From positions 63,258,671 to 63,322,670 of the forward strand of contig CM037598.1 of NCBI GenBank assembly GCA_021018995.1: a DNA stretch of 64,000 nt, written 5' to 3'. The stretch comes from Chloranthus sessilifolius. Its lineage: Eukaryota > Streptophyta > Magnoliopsida > Chloranthales > Chloranthaceae. The notes beneath the pieces are model-generated. The model saw only the letters and a list, made by a program, of their open reading frames with translations, did not search any database and was not told where the DNA came from. Of the stretch, positions 11,359 through 22,360 are shown in pieces; position 1 is the first letter of the stretch; every line of letters begins with the position of its first letter. The translations under genes and the position numbers were made by a program.

Positions 11359-11646
11359 AACTGTTAGTAACTCCTCTTCCTGCTCATTGCTAAGAGAGGA
11401 AGAGATGATTACAGAAAGCTTATCTCCTTTCTCAAGGAAGGCATATTTTAATGTTTCTGGGAGCTTCTTGAGTTCTAGATCAGGAGCTTATTGGGTGGAT
11501 GTCAAAATTGGTGCATTGGAGGTTGGAGGAAGAGGCAGCAATGTAGGTTTCCAACTGGAATGCTGCATTGAGGCCACAGAAGACTTCAATGTGGTCATGT
11601 CTTTTGGTATCACATCTGGGCTCTCTTCCTCCACCATGTCCCAAAT

Positions 11647-12850
11647 TTAAACTAAATTCCTGACAATGTTGCCCAACTCCAGCAGAGTGGGCAATTCTTC
11701 TTCTACAATTTCCTCTAGTACATCCACTGCAAAGCTCTCCTCATTGTCCATCTGAGGGTACTTTGCACTGTTATACACATTCAGCTCAACTTTCATATGT
11801 CTGAAAGTTACCTCCATTACTCTAGACCTACATTGAATGCATGCGTTGGCAATGGCCAAGAAAGGCCTGCCCAATATAATAGGTATGGGATTTGGGCTAT
11901 TGTTGCAGCCCATGTCCAAAACTAAGAAGTCAACAGGGTAGAAAAACTTATCCACCCCCACTAAGATATGTCCAAAACTAAGAAGTCAACAAGTTAACAC
12001 TAGCTCCAAGGTCTAAAAGGGCTTTTCCAATTGTATGGTCTCCAATTACACAGGGAATAGTGGGTATCCCTGGATCATGCAACTTCTCAGGCCTTGATAT
12101 GTTAAATACAGAATTCACTGTATCAGTTGCAAAGACCTTTTTGGACACATGGCCTCTAGCTTTTCTCTTTTGGGTGCAGAGGTCTTTCAGGAACTTTGCA
12201 TAGGCTGGGACCTGTTTAATTGCCTCAAGCAGGGGCAAATTGATTTTCACCTGCCTGAAGGTCTCCATCATTTCCTCCATCTGGGCATTCCCTTTATCAA
12301 AAGGGACAGGACCATCCAAAGCTTGAGGAAATGGCAGCTGAGGTACTGCTGGTCCCTCAACTGCTAGCCCATGACTACACTTCTGTTTTTTTCTTTTTTC
12401 ATATTTTTCCTCTTGCTGAGGCCCAACTACAGCCTCTTTATTTTTCTCCTGCTGCAGGGTGGCAGGCAATTCTTGGCTTTGTGTTCCAACAACATCTCTA
12501 TCACGATCATTTGCATCATCTGTGGAAATGACCTCTGCTGGTCTGTTACTCACCTGGTTGTCTATCAGCCTACCAGACCATAGGGTAGTAACAACATTGG
12601 TTCCCTCAAAACTTGAGGAAGCTTCTTCGATTAAATACTGACCCTTGAGGTTAGCAACTGGCTGGCAGGGCAACCTCCCTTCATCTCTCCTAGCCAAGGC
12701 ATTTGAAATTTGGCTTATCTGTTCTTCCATTTTCTGGAGGCTCTGACCATGAGAGTCCACAGTCTGAGCCAAGGATCCCAGGTTTTTTAATGAAGTCAAG
12801 ACCTGGTCCTCGAAGGAAGCATTTCTGGGTTGAGATGGGGGTAAGACCAA
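11647..12850 (-). pseudogene. Element B Gag tail and protease, with internal deletion
   Basis: Frame 12850-11978 carries the coiled Gag tail (SLKNLGSLAQTVDSHGQS), a charged linker, KINLPLLEAIKQVPAYAKFL and the protease start IPCVIGDHTIGKALLDLGAS. It then ends abruptly. Frame 11961-11647 resumes at GVDKFFYPVDFLVLDM and ILGRPFLAIANACIQCR. About 60 codons found in other copies between these points are missing, and a 22-bp direct repeat (starts 11912 and 11969) marks the breakpoint. From 11359 to 11646 the PR-RT linker can be read only in broken frames. Confidence 0.85.
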
Positions 12851-13072
12851 TTGATTTTGTTGCTGATGGTGCTGGAAGTTAGACCTAGGGGCATACCCTT
12901 GATTGAACTGCTGCTGTGGCCTTTAAGGTAAAGCCAACATCTACTTAGGCTGCATATAATTGTCTTACCTCCACATCAGATTTGGGTGGTCTCTCCATTG
13001 GTAACCAACATTTTGGTGCTGGTAACCATATGACTGTCTGTTGTAGCCACCAGATTGTTGCTGGCCAAAAAA

Positions 13073-14113
13073 TTACGTAGCAGCAGCATGTTCCAGTACA
13101 AATTTAGGGTACTGCCCTGGAGATGGGCACTCCTCAACTGTATGTTGTGGTGACTGGCATATCAGACATGCCTCCAGCACATGAGCAGCCCCTCTGGGTT
13201 GCATCATAGTCATAAATTTTTCAAACTTCTCAGAGAGGTTTGCCAACTGCAGCTGCAAGTCAGTATTCCCAGACACCTCATAAACTTTTCCTCATGATAA
13301 TGCAGCAGGCCCCACTTTTGACACAGACTCTTGACTAGTTCTTTCCAAGGATAGCTTTTGAAAAGCATATTCACTAATCACCTCAAACAATTCCCATGCC
13401 TCATCAGCAGTTTTGTGCATGTAAGTGCCACCACAAGAGGCATCAACCATATCTCTACTTTTTTCATCAATCCCATTGTAGAAGCTTTGAACAAGCTGCC
13501 AGTCTGGGTTCTTATGGTGGGGGCATTGTTTGAGCATTTCCTTAAACCTATCCCAGGCTTGATTAAAATCCTCAGTTGGGGCTTGGGCAAAAGCAAGAAT
13601 TGCCTTCCTCAACTGGCTAGTTTTGGTCTCAGGGAAGAACTTGGTCAGGAACTTGGTCTGTAGGTCTTTCCATGAAGCAATGCTATTGTTGCGAAGAGTG
13701 GTCAACCAGGTATTGGCCCTATCCTTCAAAGAGAAGGGAAAGAGTCTGAGCCAAGTAGCCTCAGGTCCCAAACCAGTGATATTAAAAGTGGTGCATAAGG
13801 CCAAGAACTGGTCAATGTGCTTGTAAGGGTCCTCCTTGCTAAACCCATGGAAAGAGGGCAGCATCTGGATGATTGAAGTCTTTATTTCATATTTCCCCTG
13901 AACATCAGGGAATTGAATGCTAAAAGGGGAGTTATAGTCATCCGGAACATTCAACTCCTTGAGAGTTCTGGGTTGTTCTTCACCCATATTTGCCATCACA
14001 GATTCACTTGGGGGCTCTCCTGTGGTGTGCCTGTCTCTTCTAAGTCTCCTTCCCCTTTTTAACTCAGGGTTAAGAGGCTCTAAAGTAGGGTCGAGAGATC
14101 TCCACCCTAGCAT
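13073..14113 (-). pseudogene. Element B Gag
   Basis: I take the start as the ATG at 14113 (MLGWRSLDPTLEPLNPEL), which matches the MFGRRTL start of C; the frame is open upstream to 14188. Core blocks are MGEEQPRTLKELNVPDDYNS, PSFHGFSKEDPYKHIDQFLA and LRLFPFSLKDRANTWL. A TGA after AALS at about 13292 (CGA to TGA when compared with GK(V/I)YEV in C) breaks the frame. It continues as 13276-13073 with the zinc knuckle CLICQSPQHTVEEC. The Gag differs enough from A and C to be another family. Confidence 0.88.
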
Positions 14114-14231
14114 ACAAGCACACCAACAACAAGGAGAGCTTCTTGCAGGCACATTACAAATGAATAACTTTATAATTAACAAATTCATCTAACTAATTTA
14201 CAGCTATTCAAAGAATACATTTACAACTATC

Positions 14232-15795
14232 TGTTAAGACCTGAAAAGTACCACTTTTCACCCCTTAACTTAACCTTTGATTAGACCCTTAGCCATCTAA
14301 TAAGTTCTTGTTAAGTATTTTATGTAGGTAATAATCAGCAGTGAAATAAAGCCAGGAATCCTGCTAAGGAGCCTGTTTTGGCACCAGAAGTCCCCCAGAA
14401 GGATGAACTCTGAATCCAGACCTGAAATGAGCCTCGCGCAGCTGACCCAAGCTTTAGAGGATTCAAGAGAAATAGGCCTTGCATAGTCCAACTGAGCTTC
14501 CCAAGACTTGGCATCAACTTCTCGTGCAGCTGAGTGACCGAAGAGCTTCAGAAGCACAAACTCGCGTAGCTCTCGCGAAGCTCAAGAGTAGAGCACATCG
14601 CGCAGTCTCACATAGTCAAAGTAGATCTCTCTCAACCTGCAGTCATTCGTAACGGCCGAGAGAGAGAGCTTCAAGACTCCTCGCAAGTGTACGATGGCGC
14701 ATGGATGTAATTATCAGAAGAAAACTCCTCGTGTAGTTCTCGCGCCATTCAAGAAGAAAGCATCCTCACGAAGGTAGAGCCATCCTCGCGAAGATCAGTT
14801 AAGACATGGAATCTTGCACAGTTCAGAACTCATTAAATCCTTGCGAGGTAACTCGCGAAGTTCATTGAAGAGAAGTGATCGCGTAGTTCTCGCGCTATTC
14901 AAATCCATCCTCGCAAAGATAAACCCAGCGAATGTGCAGCTACCTCGCGACTGCTTGAACTCCTACCCCGAGACATCTGAGGCTTTGATGTCTACTCAAC
15001 CTCGCGAAGCCCAATCCAGCGAGAGCGCAATTATCTACTGCGCGACTCCCTGAAGAGCAAACCAAGGCAACCTCGCGACTGGTGATGCTTCAATGTCAAA
15101 CCATCCTCGCGAAGAGTAAGAGCTACCACGCGACAAGTCTGGGAAACAATAGCTACCTAGCGAAGCTTTGAACTTCAGCTTCCATCGCTTTAGCAGAGGA
15201 CTTTTTGGGAATTTTTAGCGATTAGGGCATGCATTCCCATGCTTAAATCTTTGTGCACGCGCCCCGAGGCATCCAAGCATCACTATTAGGCCATGTGGCA
15301 TCGTTAAAATTAGGGTTTCAACACCCTAATGCGCCGCCACACCACTGCTATATAAACCCATACTTAGCTTAGGTTTAGTTATCTTGGAACACATCTCATC
15401 TCTTAGAGATTTGATCTGAGATCATTTTTCTTTTCTTTTGTAGCCGTAAGTAGTTTTCTTTTTCTTTTTTTTTCTCTCCATAGTCCAACACTTGCTGGCT
15501 ATATCTTTGTATGCATTTTGAACTAGTTTAATGGAAGTTCTGTGATAGGATTTTTATATTATGGGATTTGTTTTTGAATGTGAGATGCTCTGTGCAAGGC
15601 TGCTGCCTTATGATCCGCCATTGCTTTGGCTGTGATTCAAAGCAATGGAGGACTGATTCTAAGGGCCACTCAGATCCAAGTGACCTGTGTGTCTGGGCTA
15701 TCATGGTCCTTTACAGCCTTAGCCCCACCACAGGACCCACTAGATCTGAAATCCCCATTGGAGCTTGAGTTGGTAGCCTTGTGACGATGGTGGTG
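14232..15795 (+). repeat. LTR2, plus-strand copy, left segment
   Basis: It starts TGTTAAGACCTGAAAAGTACC and runs until element C interrupts it at 15796. The rest resumes at 30185. U3 holds more than a dozen CTCGCGAAG-like words (14420-15180). A TATATAAA box lies at 15349-15356. By eye it matches the minus-strand LTR2 at 31340-32908 along its whole length. It abuts element B's leader in the opposite orientation. Confidence 0.88.
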
Positions 15796-16529
15796 TGTTG
15801 AGAACTGGAAAATACCATTTTTCACCCCTCAACCTGAGTCTTGATAGACCTTTCAGAGAACTAAATAAGTGTTCTAAGTGCTTGTGTTTCAGCTAACAAT
15901 AAAGACATGCTTAACCATAAAAGCAGCTTAAAAGTGCCAAAAAGATGATAATCCATGTCGATCCAAAGGAAGAAAGAGAAGGGACAACCTCACTAGCTGT
16001 TAAAAGGTCTGAACTGAAGAGGCAAAGACCTGGTCTCAACCCAGAAAAGAAGTATGGAGCAATTCGAACAGAAAAATGCACTACAGAGTACTTTTCGCAA
16101 AGAACCTGAACTATTCGAAAAGAACCTGAACTCTGCAAAAAGAACTAAAAACTCCATGCTTAGCTTTCGAAGAGATGATTGACCTTTTGGAAAAGAAGAG
16201 AACTCCTTTCGAACAGAACCAGAATGTTGCAAAAAGAGCTTCAGGAGTTACAACACCTTGCGAAAAGTCCCCTAAACTATGCGAAAAGGTATTCTGGAGA
16301 TTCCCAGCTTTTGCAAGGGCAATTCAGTAATCTTTTCTACGCGTCCCAATGCATCTAAAAACCTAGGGACATTCCAAAAGATTCTAAGCATGAAGCGAAG
16401 GCATATTCCACCCCGTGTGAGCACCTAGAGATGAGATAACTTGGTAGGAACTTCTAGAAGCTCTAACAGATTTTCAAAATGCATAACAGAATTGATGCTT
16501 ATTTCACCTGATTTGTTGAACCAGATCGA

Positions 16530-16653
16530 GCAATTCTGATTGGCCAGAGCAGATCTGGATCCTTGTGCTCGACTACCATTGGTTGATATAGATCTGAGCA
16601 CTTCTGATTGGTTGATACACATCTGAGCTGGACTTAGGGAAAACTATAAATAG
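16530..16653 (+). promoter_or_regulatory. LTR1 promoter: inverted CCAAT boxes and TATA box
   Basis: TATAAATAG lies at 16645-16653. Just upstream are three ATTGG words, each followed by a related AGATCTG or ATCTGAG word, so the region looks like about three diverged copies of a 35-40 bp unit. The layout is that of a pol II promoter of the element. The 3' LTR has TATAAATAG at 29159-29167. Confidence 0.65.
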
Positions 16654-17091
16654 GCGAACCATTTGCTCAATTTGGGCATCCAGATTTTGAGTTTCATTCC
16701 TATTCCCCCATTTCCAAATCAGATAGTTTGTCTGAAATCCCTGTAATAGCCTCACTTTTACTTGCAATTGAGAGCTGTGAGATACTCCTGTAATTCAAAG
16801 GAGAGTTGTATTCAAGACTACAAATCTGAGAGTTGTTTAAGCTGTGCTCTGTAATTGTAATGGTGAATTTGAAAAGGTTACTGTAAACCGTACATTCTCA
16901 ATTGGACTCATGTTAAGGGTTCCCTCTAATCTCCTTATTGCATTAGACTCCTTTAGATTTATTATTTTTCATGCAATTTCCCCTGATTCATTAATCCTGT
17001 GAGAATTAGTGTTTGTAACCTAATCTCTCACGGCATTTGTAGTGATGCTTCTTGTTCTAAATTAAGGATTTAGATTAAAAGACTATTGGAT

Positions 17092-17119
17092 GGTCTGTGG
17101 CCATTAAAGTGGACAGACC
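17092..17119 (+). other. Conserved LTR hairpin
   Basis: GGTCTGT and ACAGACC form a 7-bp stem. Inside, CCA and TGG can pair around the loop TTAAAG. The element lies downstream of the TATA box, so it would be in the transcript leader. Related copies occur in every LTR family in the window, often twice per LTR. Confidence 0.7.
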
Positions 17120-17652
17120 ATAGCCATAAGCCTAAATCTAATCCTTGAGTTAGATTTATTTCTCTTACATCTGTGCTTGTAGCCAGATGAAGATTGGATC
17201 ATCTCTCAGTTGAGCTGCAGTCATTCTCATTACATTTCAAGGAGCAAATTAAAGTTAGATATTATTTCTCCATTTTTATAAGTTTACATCAAAATTCCCC
17301 CAACTCAGATCTGGATCATTTAGTTTAACTTTTACTTTTATCATTTAGTTAATGTGACAAATTCAACCTCCCATCTTATGTGCTTTCAAGATAGGATAAG
17401 AGGCCAGATCTGGTAGCTCAGATCTAGAGGTTTATCTTGCATTTTAAACAAATTCTCTATGGACGATCTTTTACTCACTTACATTTAAAACCTGCTACAA
17501 TTGGCCCAGATCTTGCAGGCTAATTCACTTCTCTCTGTGCTGATATTTCTTTACTCTTTTTAATGTTCTAGATTTATTATAACTTAGCAGTTGCAAACCT
17601 GTTTTCAAAACACAAATAAATCAAGCACACTTAGAAGTAAACAACAAGTTTT

Positions 17653-17670
17653 TGGCGCCGTTGCCGGGGA
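17653..17670 (+). other. Element C primer binding site (tRNA-Asp)
   Basis: TGGCGCCGTTGCCGGGGA is an exact 18-nt complement of the 3' end of plant tRNA-Asp(GUC) including CCA, as I know that tRNA. A 6-nt spacer, agtttt, separates it from the LTR end. It would prime minus-strand cDNA synthesis. Confidence 0.93.
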
Positions 17671-17843
17671 GTTTGTTCTAAAATAGGTAGACCTAAGTTT
17701 TCATTCTTTTCTATATCAGTACTAAACTATTCTATTGTTATACCTGTGCAGTTATTCATATCCAATTTTTGAAGGAGGGAATCTACTTAAAAAGGAAGTC
17801 TGAAGGTTTGCTATGAATAATCACATTTTTTGTTCTGTGTTGT

Positions 17844-18851
17844 ATGTTTGGTAGGAGGACTCTCAGCCCTGAGATTGTCCCACTGAATTTAGAAGTTGAA
17901 AGGCTATTACGAACCAAACAAACAACACAGAATTCTGCTACTATGGGTGAAGAACCTCAACTTTTGAGGAATTACTTCGCACCTGGTGCTTATAATTCTC
18001 CCTTTTGCATTCAATTTCCTACTGTTGAAGGAAATTATGAGATCAAATCATCAACCATCCAAATGCTTCCTTCCTTCCATGGGTTGAGTAAGGAAGATCC
18101 ATACAAACATGTGGATGAATTCTTGGCTCTTTGCACCACATTCAACATAGCTGGACTTGGTCCAGGGGCAACCAAGCTTAGGCTCTTTCCTTTTTCATTA
18201 AAGGACAAAGCTAGAGCATGGCTATCTATGTTGGCACCAAATAGTATCACTTCTTCGAATGATTTGCAGTGTCAATTTTTAGCCAAATACTTCCCAATGT
18301 CTAAAACAAGCCAATTGAGACAAAGTATCATTTCTTTCTCACAAAACTCAACTAAAACTTTCCATGAGGGATGGGAAATATTTAAGGAACTTTTAAGGCA
18401 ATGTCCTCATCATCAAATTCCCAGATGGCAGCTGGTTCAAAGCTTCTATCAAGGAATTGATCAAAACGGTAAAAATATGGTGGATGCCTCCTGTGGAGGC
18501 ACTTACTTACAAATAACAGTTGAGGAGGTTTGGGATTTATTTGAAGTAATTGGTGAAAACTCAACTCAACAGGAATCTCTGTCAAGAGATATTGAAAATC
18601 CTGCTAGGTTGAACAATCAGCAAACCACCAAAGGAAAGATTTATGAGGTGAATGAGTTGGAAAGAAAGATGGACAATTTAACCACAAAGTTTGATAGATT
18701 GATGGACTCACTTAAAAATCCAATGGTTGCAAGAGTAGAGGAGGCATGTCTGATATGCCAGTCCCCTACTCATTCAATTGACCAATGTCCTGCTGCACCA
18801 CAGTTCCCAGATTTAGTGGTGGAACAAGCTCATGCTGCCCAATCATTTTGA
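17844..18851 (+). CDS. Element C Gag, open 335-residue frame
   Basis: Structural protein of the virus-like particle. It starts at MFGRRTLSPEIV, 173 bases after the PBS; the ATG is conserved in D and F. The core is LPSFHGLSKEDPYKHVDEFL around residues 72-92 and LRLFPFSLKDKARAWL around 112-127. The zinc knuckle CLICQSPTHSIDQC (C-x2-C-x4-H-x4-C) sits near residue 300. It ends at TGA after QSF, where relatives read on into a Q/N-rich linker (WSQGNYQSQQQQQPKNQ can be read downstream), so Gag-Pol is separated here by breaks. It could still make a Gag truncated after the knuckle. Confidence 0.9.
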   Translation: MFGRRTLSPEIVPLNLEVERLLRTKQTTQNSATMGEEPQLLRNYFAPGAYNSPFCIQFPTVEGNYEIKSSTIQMLPSFHGLSKEDPYKHVDEFLALCTTFNIAGLGPGATKLRLFPFSLKDKARAWLSMLAPNSITSSNDLQCQFLAKYFPMSKTSQLRQSIISFSQNSTKTFHEGWEIFKELLRQCPHHQIPRWQLVQSFYQGIDQNGKNMVDASCGGTYLQITVEEVWDLFEVIGENSTQQESLSRDIENPARLNNQQTTKGKIYEVNELERKMDNLTTKFDRLMDSLKNPMVARVEEACLICQSPTHSIDQCPAAPQFPDLVVEQAHAAQSF

Positions 18852-20580
18852 TGATCAAATGAATATCCATGGAGAGGGCACCCTAATTTGAGGTGGAGCC
18901 AAGGGAATTATCAATCACAACAGCAGCAGCAACCAAAGAACCAAATGCCTTTCAAAACTGCACAGCCTTATCAACAGAATTTTTATGCCAAGCTAAATTT
19001 TTGACCCATTCCACAACAACACATGCAATCACTTTAATTCAAACCCCTTCGGGTCCCTTCTTTTGAAGATCAAGTCCTAAATTCACTCCAGAATTTAGGA
19101 TCTTTAACTCAGACTGTGAATTTTCACAGCCAGAGCATAAAGAAGATTGAAGAAACATTGGGACAGCTTTCAAATACTTTGGCCAAAAGAGAGGAAGGAA
19201 AGTTACCCAGCCAACCTTTGAACAATCCCAAAGGACAGTTCATGGTTGGAGAAGCTTCTATTTCACATGAAGAAGTAAAAACTGTCACAACTTTGAGAAG
19301 TGGAAGAATTATAAATAACAAAGTGGGTACTGAAGAAGAAAAAAATGAGGAAAATGATAAAGATATGCAGCAAGAGCAGCATAATGATAGCAGTGGGGGT
19401 GCTGATGTACCTCAGAAAAATCAAACAAATGAAAAACAAAAAATTCAAAAAAATTCTGATAATGCTTCCAAAGCTGTAGATGAAGGACTAGTTCCTCATT
19501 TACCATTTCCTCATGAAATGAAATCTGTATCCCCTTTTGATAAACGGAACACAAAAATAGATGAAATGATGGAGACTTTCAAGCAAGTCCAGATAAATTT
19601 ACCTTTGCTTGAGGAAATCAAACAAATTCCAGCATATGCAAAATTTTTGAAAGATGTTTGCACTCACAAAAGACAGTCTAGGATACAGTTATCCAAGAAG
19701 GACTTTGCTGTGGAAAGAGTTAATCAGGTGTTGTCCATTGCCACACCTCCTAAACTTCAAGATCCTGGAATCCCCACAATTCCTTGCATTATTGGGGAAC
19801 ATACCATTGAAAAGGCTTTATTAGATCTGGGTGCTAGTGTCAACTTGCTTCCATATTCTGTATATGAGAAACTAGGTTTGGGAGAATTAAAACCCACTCA
19901 TGTGGTGTTACAACTAGCATGATCCGAAGGAAGCCCTTGGGATGATTGAAGATGTATTGGTGGGAGTAGATAAATTTTCTATCCTCACTGATTTTCTAGT
20001 TTTGGACATGGAACCTACCAAAAGCAAAACTTCCATCCTGTCATTTTGGGAAGACCATTCACAGCTACTGACAAATGCTTGCATTCAATGCAGGTCTGGT
20101 ATTATGGAAGTCTCTTTTAGAAACATGAAGGTAAAATTAAATGTTTATAATGCAGTCACACAACCTCAATTCAGCTCTGAGGAATGTTTTCATGTTGATC
20201 TATTGGATGAAATAGTAGAAGGGTCTTTACAACAGTTTCTACAGTGTGAAGATTTCACCACAGATGTTAAAGATGTTTGGGGAAATTCTAAGGAAGAAAC
20301 AGTTTGTATCTCAAAGTCTGAGGAAGTAAATGTTGTGCAAGGAACTCATAATCAATCAGCAAGTTTCTCTTCTTGGAAACCTGCTACTCTTCCCCTTCCA
20401 CAAACAGCTAAGGTACCTTTGTTACCTTCTTTTCTCAGCCCACCTGATTTAGAACTAAAGCAACTGCCAGAAAATTTGAAATATGTGTTTTTAGGAGATC
20501 ATAAATCATTGCCTGCGATTATTTCTTCCTCCCTCACAAAGGAGCAAGAGGAAGAGTTGTTGATTGTTTTGAAAGAATAG
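18852..20580 (+). pseudogene. Element C Gag tail, protease and PR-RT linker, broken
   Basis: After the Gag stop, 18852-19115 is Q-rich linker in broken frames. Frame 19116-19922 (268 residues) has the coiled tail (SIKKIEETLGQLSNTLAKR), a charged E/N-rich linker and KINLPLLEEIKQ-like sequence. The aspartic protease block follows: IPCIIGEHTIEKALLDLGAS, LLPYSVYEKLGLGELKPT. A stop and shift at about 19920 break the protease, and frame 19942-20580 carries the rest (DFLVLDM, then ACIQCRSGIMEVSF) and the linker to KEQEEELLIVLKE, ending in a TAG at 20578. The ILGRPF block is frameshifted. Confidence 0.86.
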
Positions 20581-20610
20581 AGAAGGGCAATTGGCTGGAC
20601 TATTGCTGAT

Positions 20611-21381
20611 TTGGGAGGAATCAGTCCAGCTGTTTGCATGCACAAAATCCATTTGGAAGAAGATGCAAAGCCTTCTAGGGAAATCCAAAGGAGGCTGAAC
20701 CCTCATATGCAAGAACTGGTCATGAAGGAGGTTGTTAAGTTGTTAGATGCAGGGGTCATTTACCCCATTTCAGATTCAGCTTGGGTGGCACCTACACAGG
20801 TGGTACCTAGGAAATCTGGGATCACTGTTGTAACCTCAAATTCTGGTGAGCTTATTTCAACCAGGCAAACAACTGGGTGGAGGGTCTGTATTGATTACAA
20901 AAAATTAAATTCAATGTCCAGAAAAGACCATTTCCCTCTCCCATTCATTGATCAGATTTTAGATAAGCTAGCAGGAAAAGCTTATTATTGTTTTCTTGAT
21001 GGTTACTCTGGTTACAACCAGATTCCTGTGTACCCACAAGATCAGGAAAAGACCACATTCACTTGCCCTTTTGGCACTTTTGCCTATAGGAGAATGCCTT
21101 TTGGTCTTTGTAATGCCCCTGCTACCTTTCAAAGATGCATGTATTCCATTTTCTCTAATATGATTTACCAATTTATGGAGATTTTTATGGATGATTTTTC
21201 AATCTACGGAGACAGTTTTTCCCAGTGTTTACATCATCTCAAATTGGTGTTACAGAGATGTGAAGAAACCAATCTAGTTTTGAGCTGGGAAAAGAGCCAT
21301 TTCAAGGTCACCCAAGGCATTGTCCTTGGCCATGTTGTTTCCCACAAGGGCATTGGGTGGACAGAGCCAAAATTGATTTAA
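20611..21381 (+). pseudogene. Element C reverse transcriptase
   Basis: The 256-residue frame contains LNPHMQELVMKEVVKLLDAG, GWRVCIDYKKLNSMSRKDHF, FLDGYSGYNQIPVY with the first catalytic Asp, RRMPFGLCNAPATFQRCM and FMDDFSIYG with the paired aspartates, then SHFKVTQGIVLGHVVS. All catalytic residues are present. A frameshift at HKGIGWTEPK near 21350 moves the frame into the next segment (21357 onward), which overlaps it by about 25 bases. The linker before it has one TAG. Confidence 0.92.
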
Positions 21382-22349
21382 TTACACATTTACCACCTCC
21401 CAAAATTGTTAAACAAATCAGAAGTTTTCTGGGACATGCTGGATTTTACCGAAGGTTCATTAAGGACTTCAGTAAAATAACCAAGCCTCTTTGTCATTTA
21501 TTATGCCAAGATGTCCCTTTTGTTTTCGATAATGAATGCATGAAGGCATTTGAATTTTTAAAAAACTGTTTGATTTCAGCTCCAATATTGCAGTCTCCAG
21601 ATTATTCACTACCTTTTGAACTGATGTGTGATGCATCAGATTATGCTTTGGGAGCTGTCCTTGGACAGGGAAAGGAAAAGCTGCCTCATGTCATAGCTTA
21701 TGCCAGTAGATCAATGATTGACGCACAACTCAATTACACAACAACTGAGAAGAAGCTGCTGGCAGTTGTTTTTACTTTAGAGAAATTCAGGTCATATGTC
21801 TTGGGGTCACAAATAGTGGTGTTCACTGACCACTCTGCCTTGAAATACCTTATGTCTAAGAAGGACACCAAACCAAGATTAATCAGGTGGATTCTCCTAT
21901 TACAGGAATTTGATTTACAGATCAAAGATAAAAAGGGGGTGGAGAATGTGGTGGCTGATCACCTGTCTAGAATTTTAACTGCTGAGATTGATAGGCTGCC
22001 TATCAATGAATCTTTCCCTGATGAGCAACTTTTTTCTATTAGTGTACACACTCCTTGGTTTGCAAACATAGTCAACTTTTTGGCTACTGGAAGAATTCCT
22101 CAAGATTGGAATAAAATGGATAAAGACCTTTTCTTCTCAAAGGTTAAACATTTCATCTGGGAAGATCCTTATCTGTTTAAGAGTTGTGCAGACCAAATAA
22201 TAAGATGTGTCCCTGACCAAGAATTTCATAGAATACTTTCTATGTGTCATGAACAGGCCTGTGGAGGTCATTTTAGTGGAAACAAAACTGCTGCAAAGGT
22301 TTTGCAGTGTGGATTTTATTGGCCTACACTTTTCAAAGATGCTCTCTGA
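21357..22349 (+). pseudogene. Element C RT thumb, RNase H and integrase N-terminal region
   Basis: This 330-residue frame is open through three units: the RT end (QIRSFLGHAGFYRRFIKDFS), RNase H ([53 protein letters not shown]), a tether (VENVVADHLSRI) and the integrase N-terminal region (HEQACGGHFSGNKTAAKV). It ends at a TGA after FKDAL near 22347, where B reads on to CKACARCQ, so the zinc-binding cysteine pair is lost here. Confidence 0.9.
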
Positions 22350-22360
22350 CCTTGTAAGTC

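Larger units (their letters stand above)
7416..14231 (-). mobile_element. Element B: Athila-like retrotransposon, internal region
   Basis: The minus strand carries a short 5' leader (14231-14114), gag, protease, RT, RNase H, integrase, a motif-rich post-pol region, a MADDKP small ORF and a polypurine tract at 7584-7599. Its 3' end is cut at 7416 by element A. At its 5' end an LTR2 copy in the opposite orientation abuts the leader at 14232, and no PBS is seen where one is expected. CGCGA-type motifs shared between B's post-pol region and LTR2 suggest that LTR2 is B's own LTR family (inference). Confidence 0.85.
15796..17646 (+). repeat. Element C 5' LTR (family LTR1)
   Basis: It starts TGTTGAGAAC and ends AACAACA, 1851 bp. 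It holds iterated TTCGAA/GCGAAAAG motifs (about 16060-16290), CCAAT boxes and a TATA box, and the conserved hairpin at 17092-17119. Compared with the 3' LTR it lacks about 20 bp, one repeat of cacctgaactcttcgaagag near 16172. Confidence 0.95.

Noticed and set aside
14400..15180. CRISPR-like or satellite array of CGCGA words
   Set aside because: Words are short, irregularly spaced and on both strands, with no constant repeat and spacer lengths. The genome is a plant. They are treated as LTR U3 motifs.
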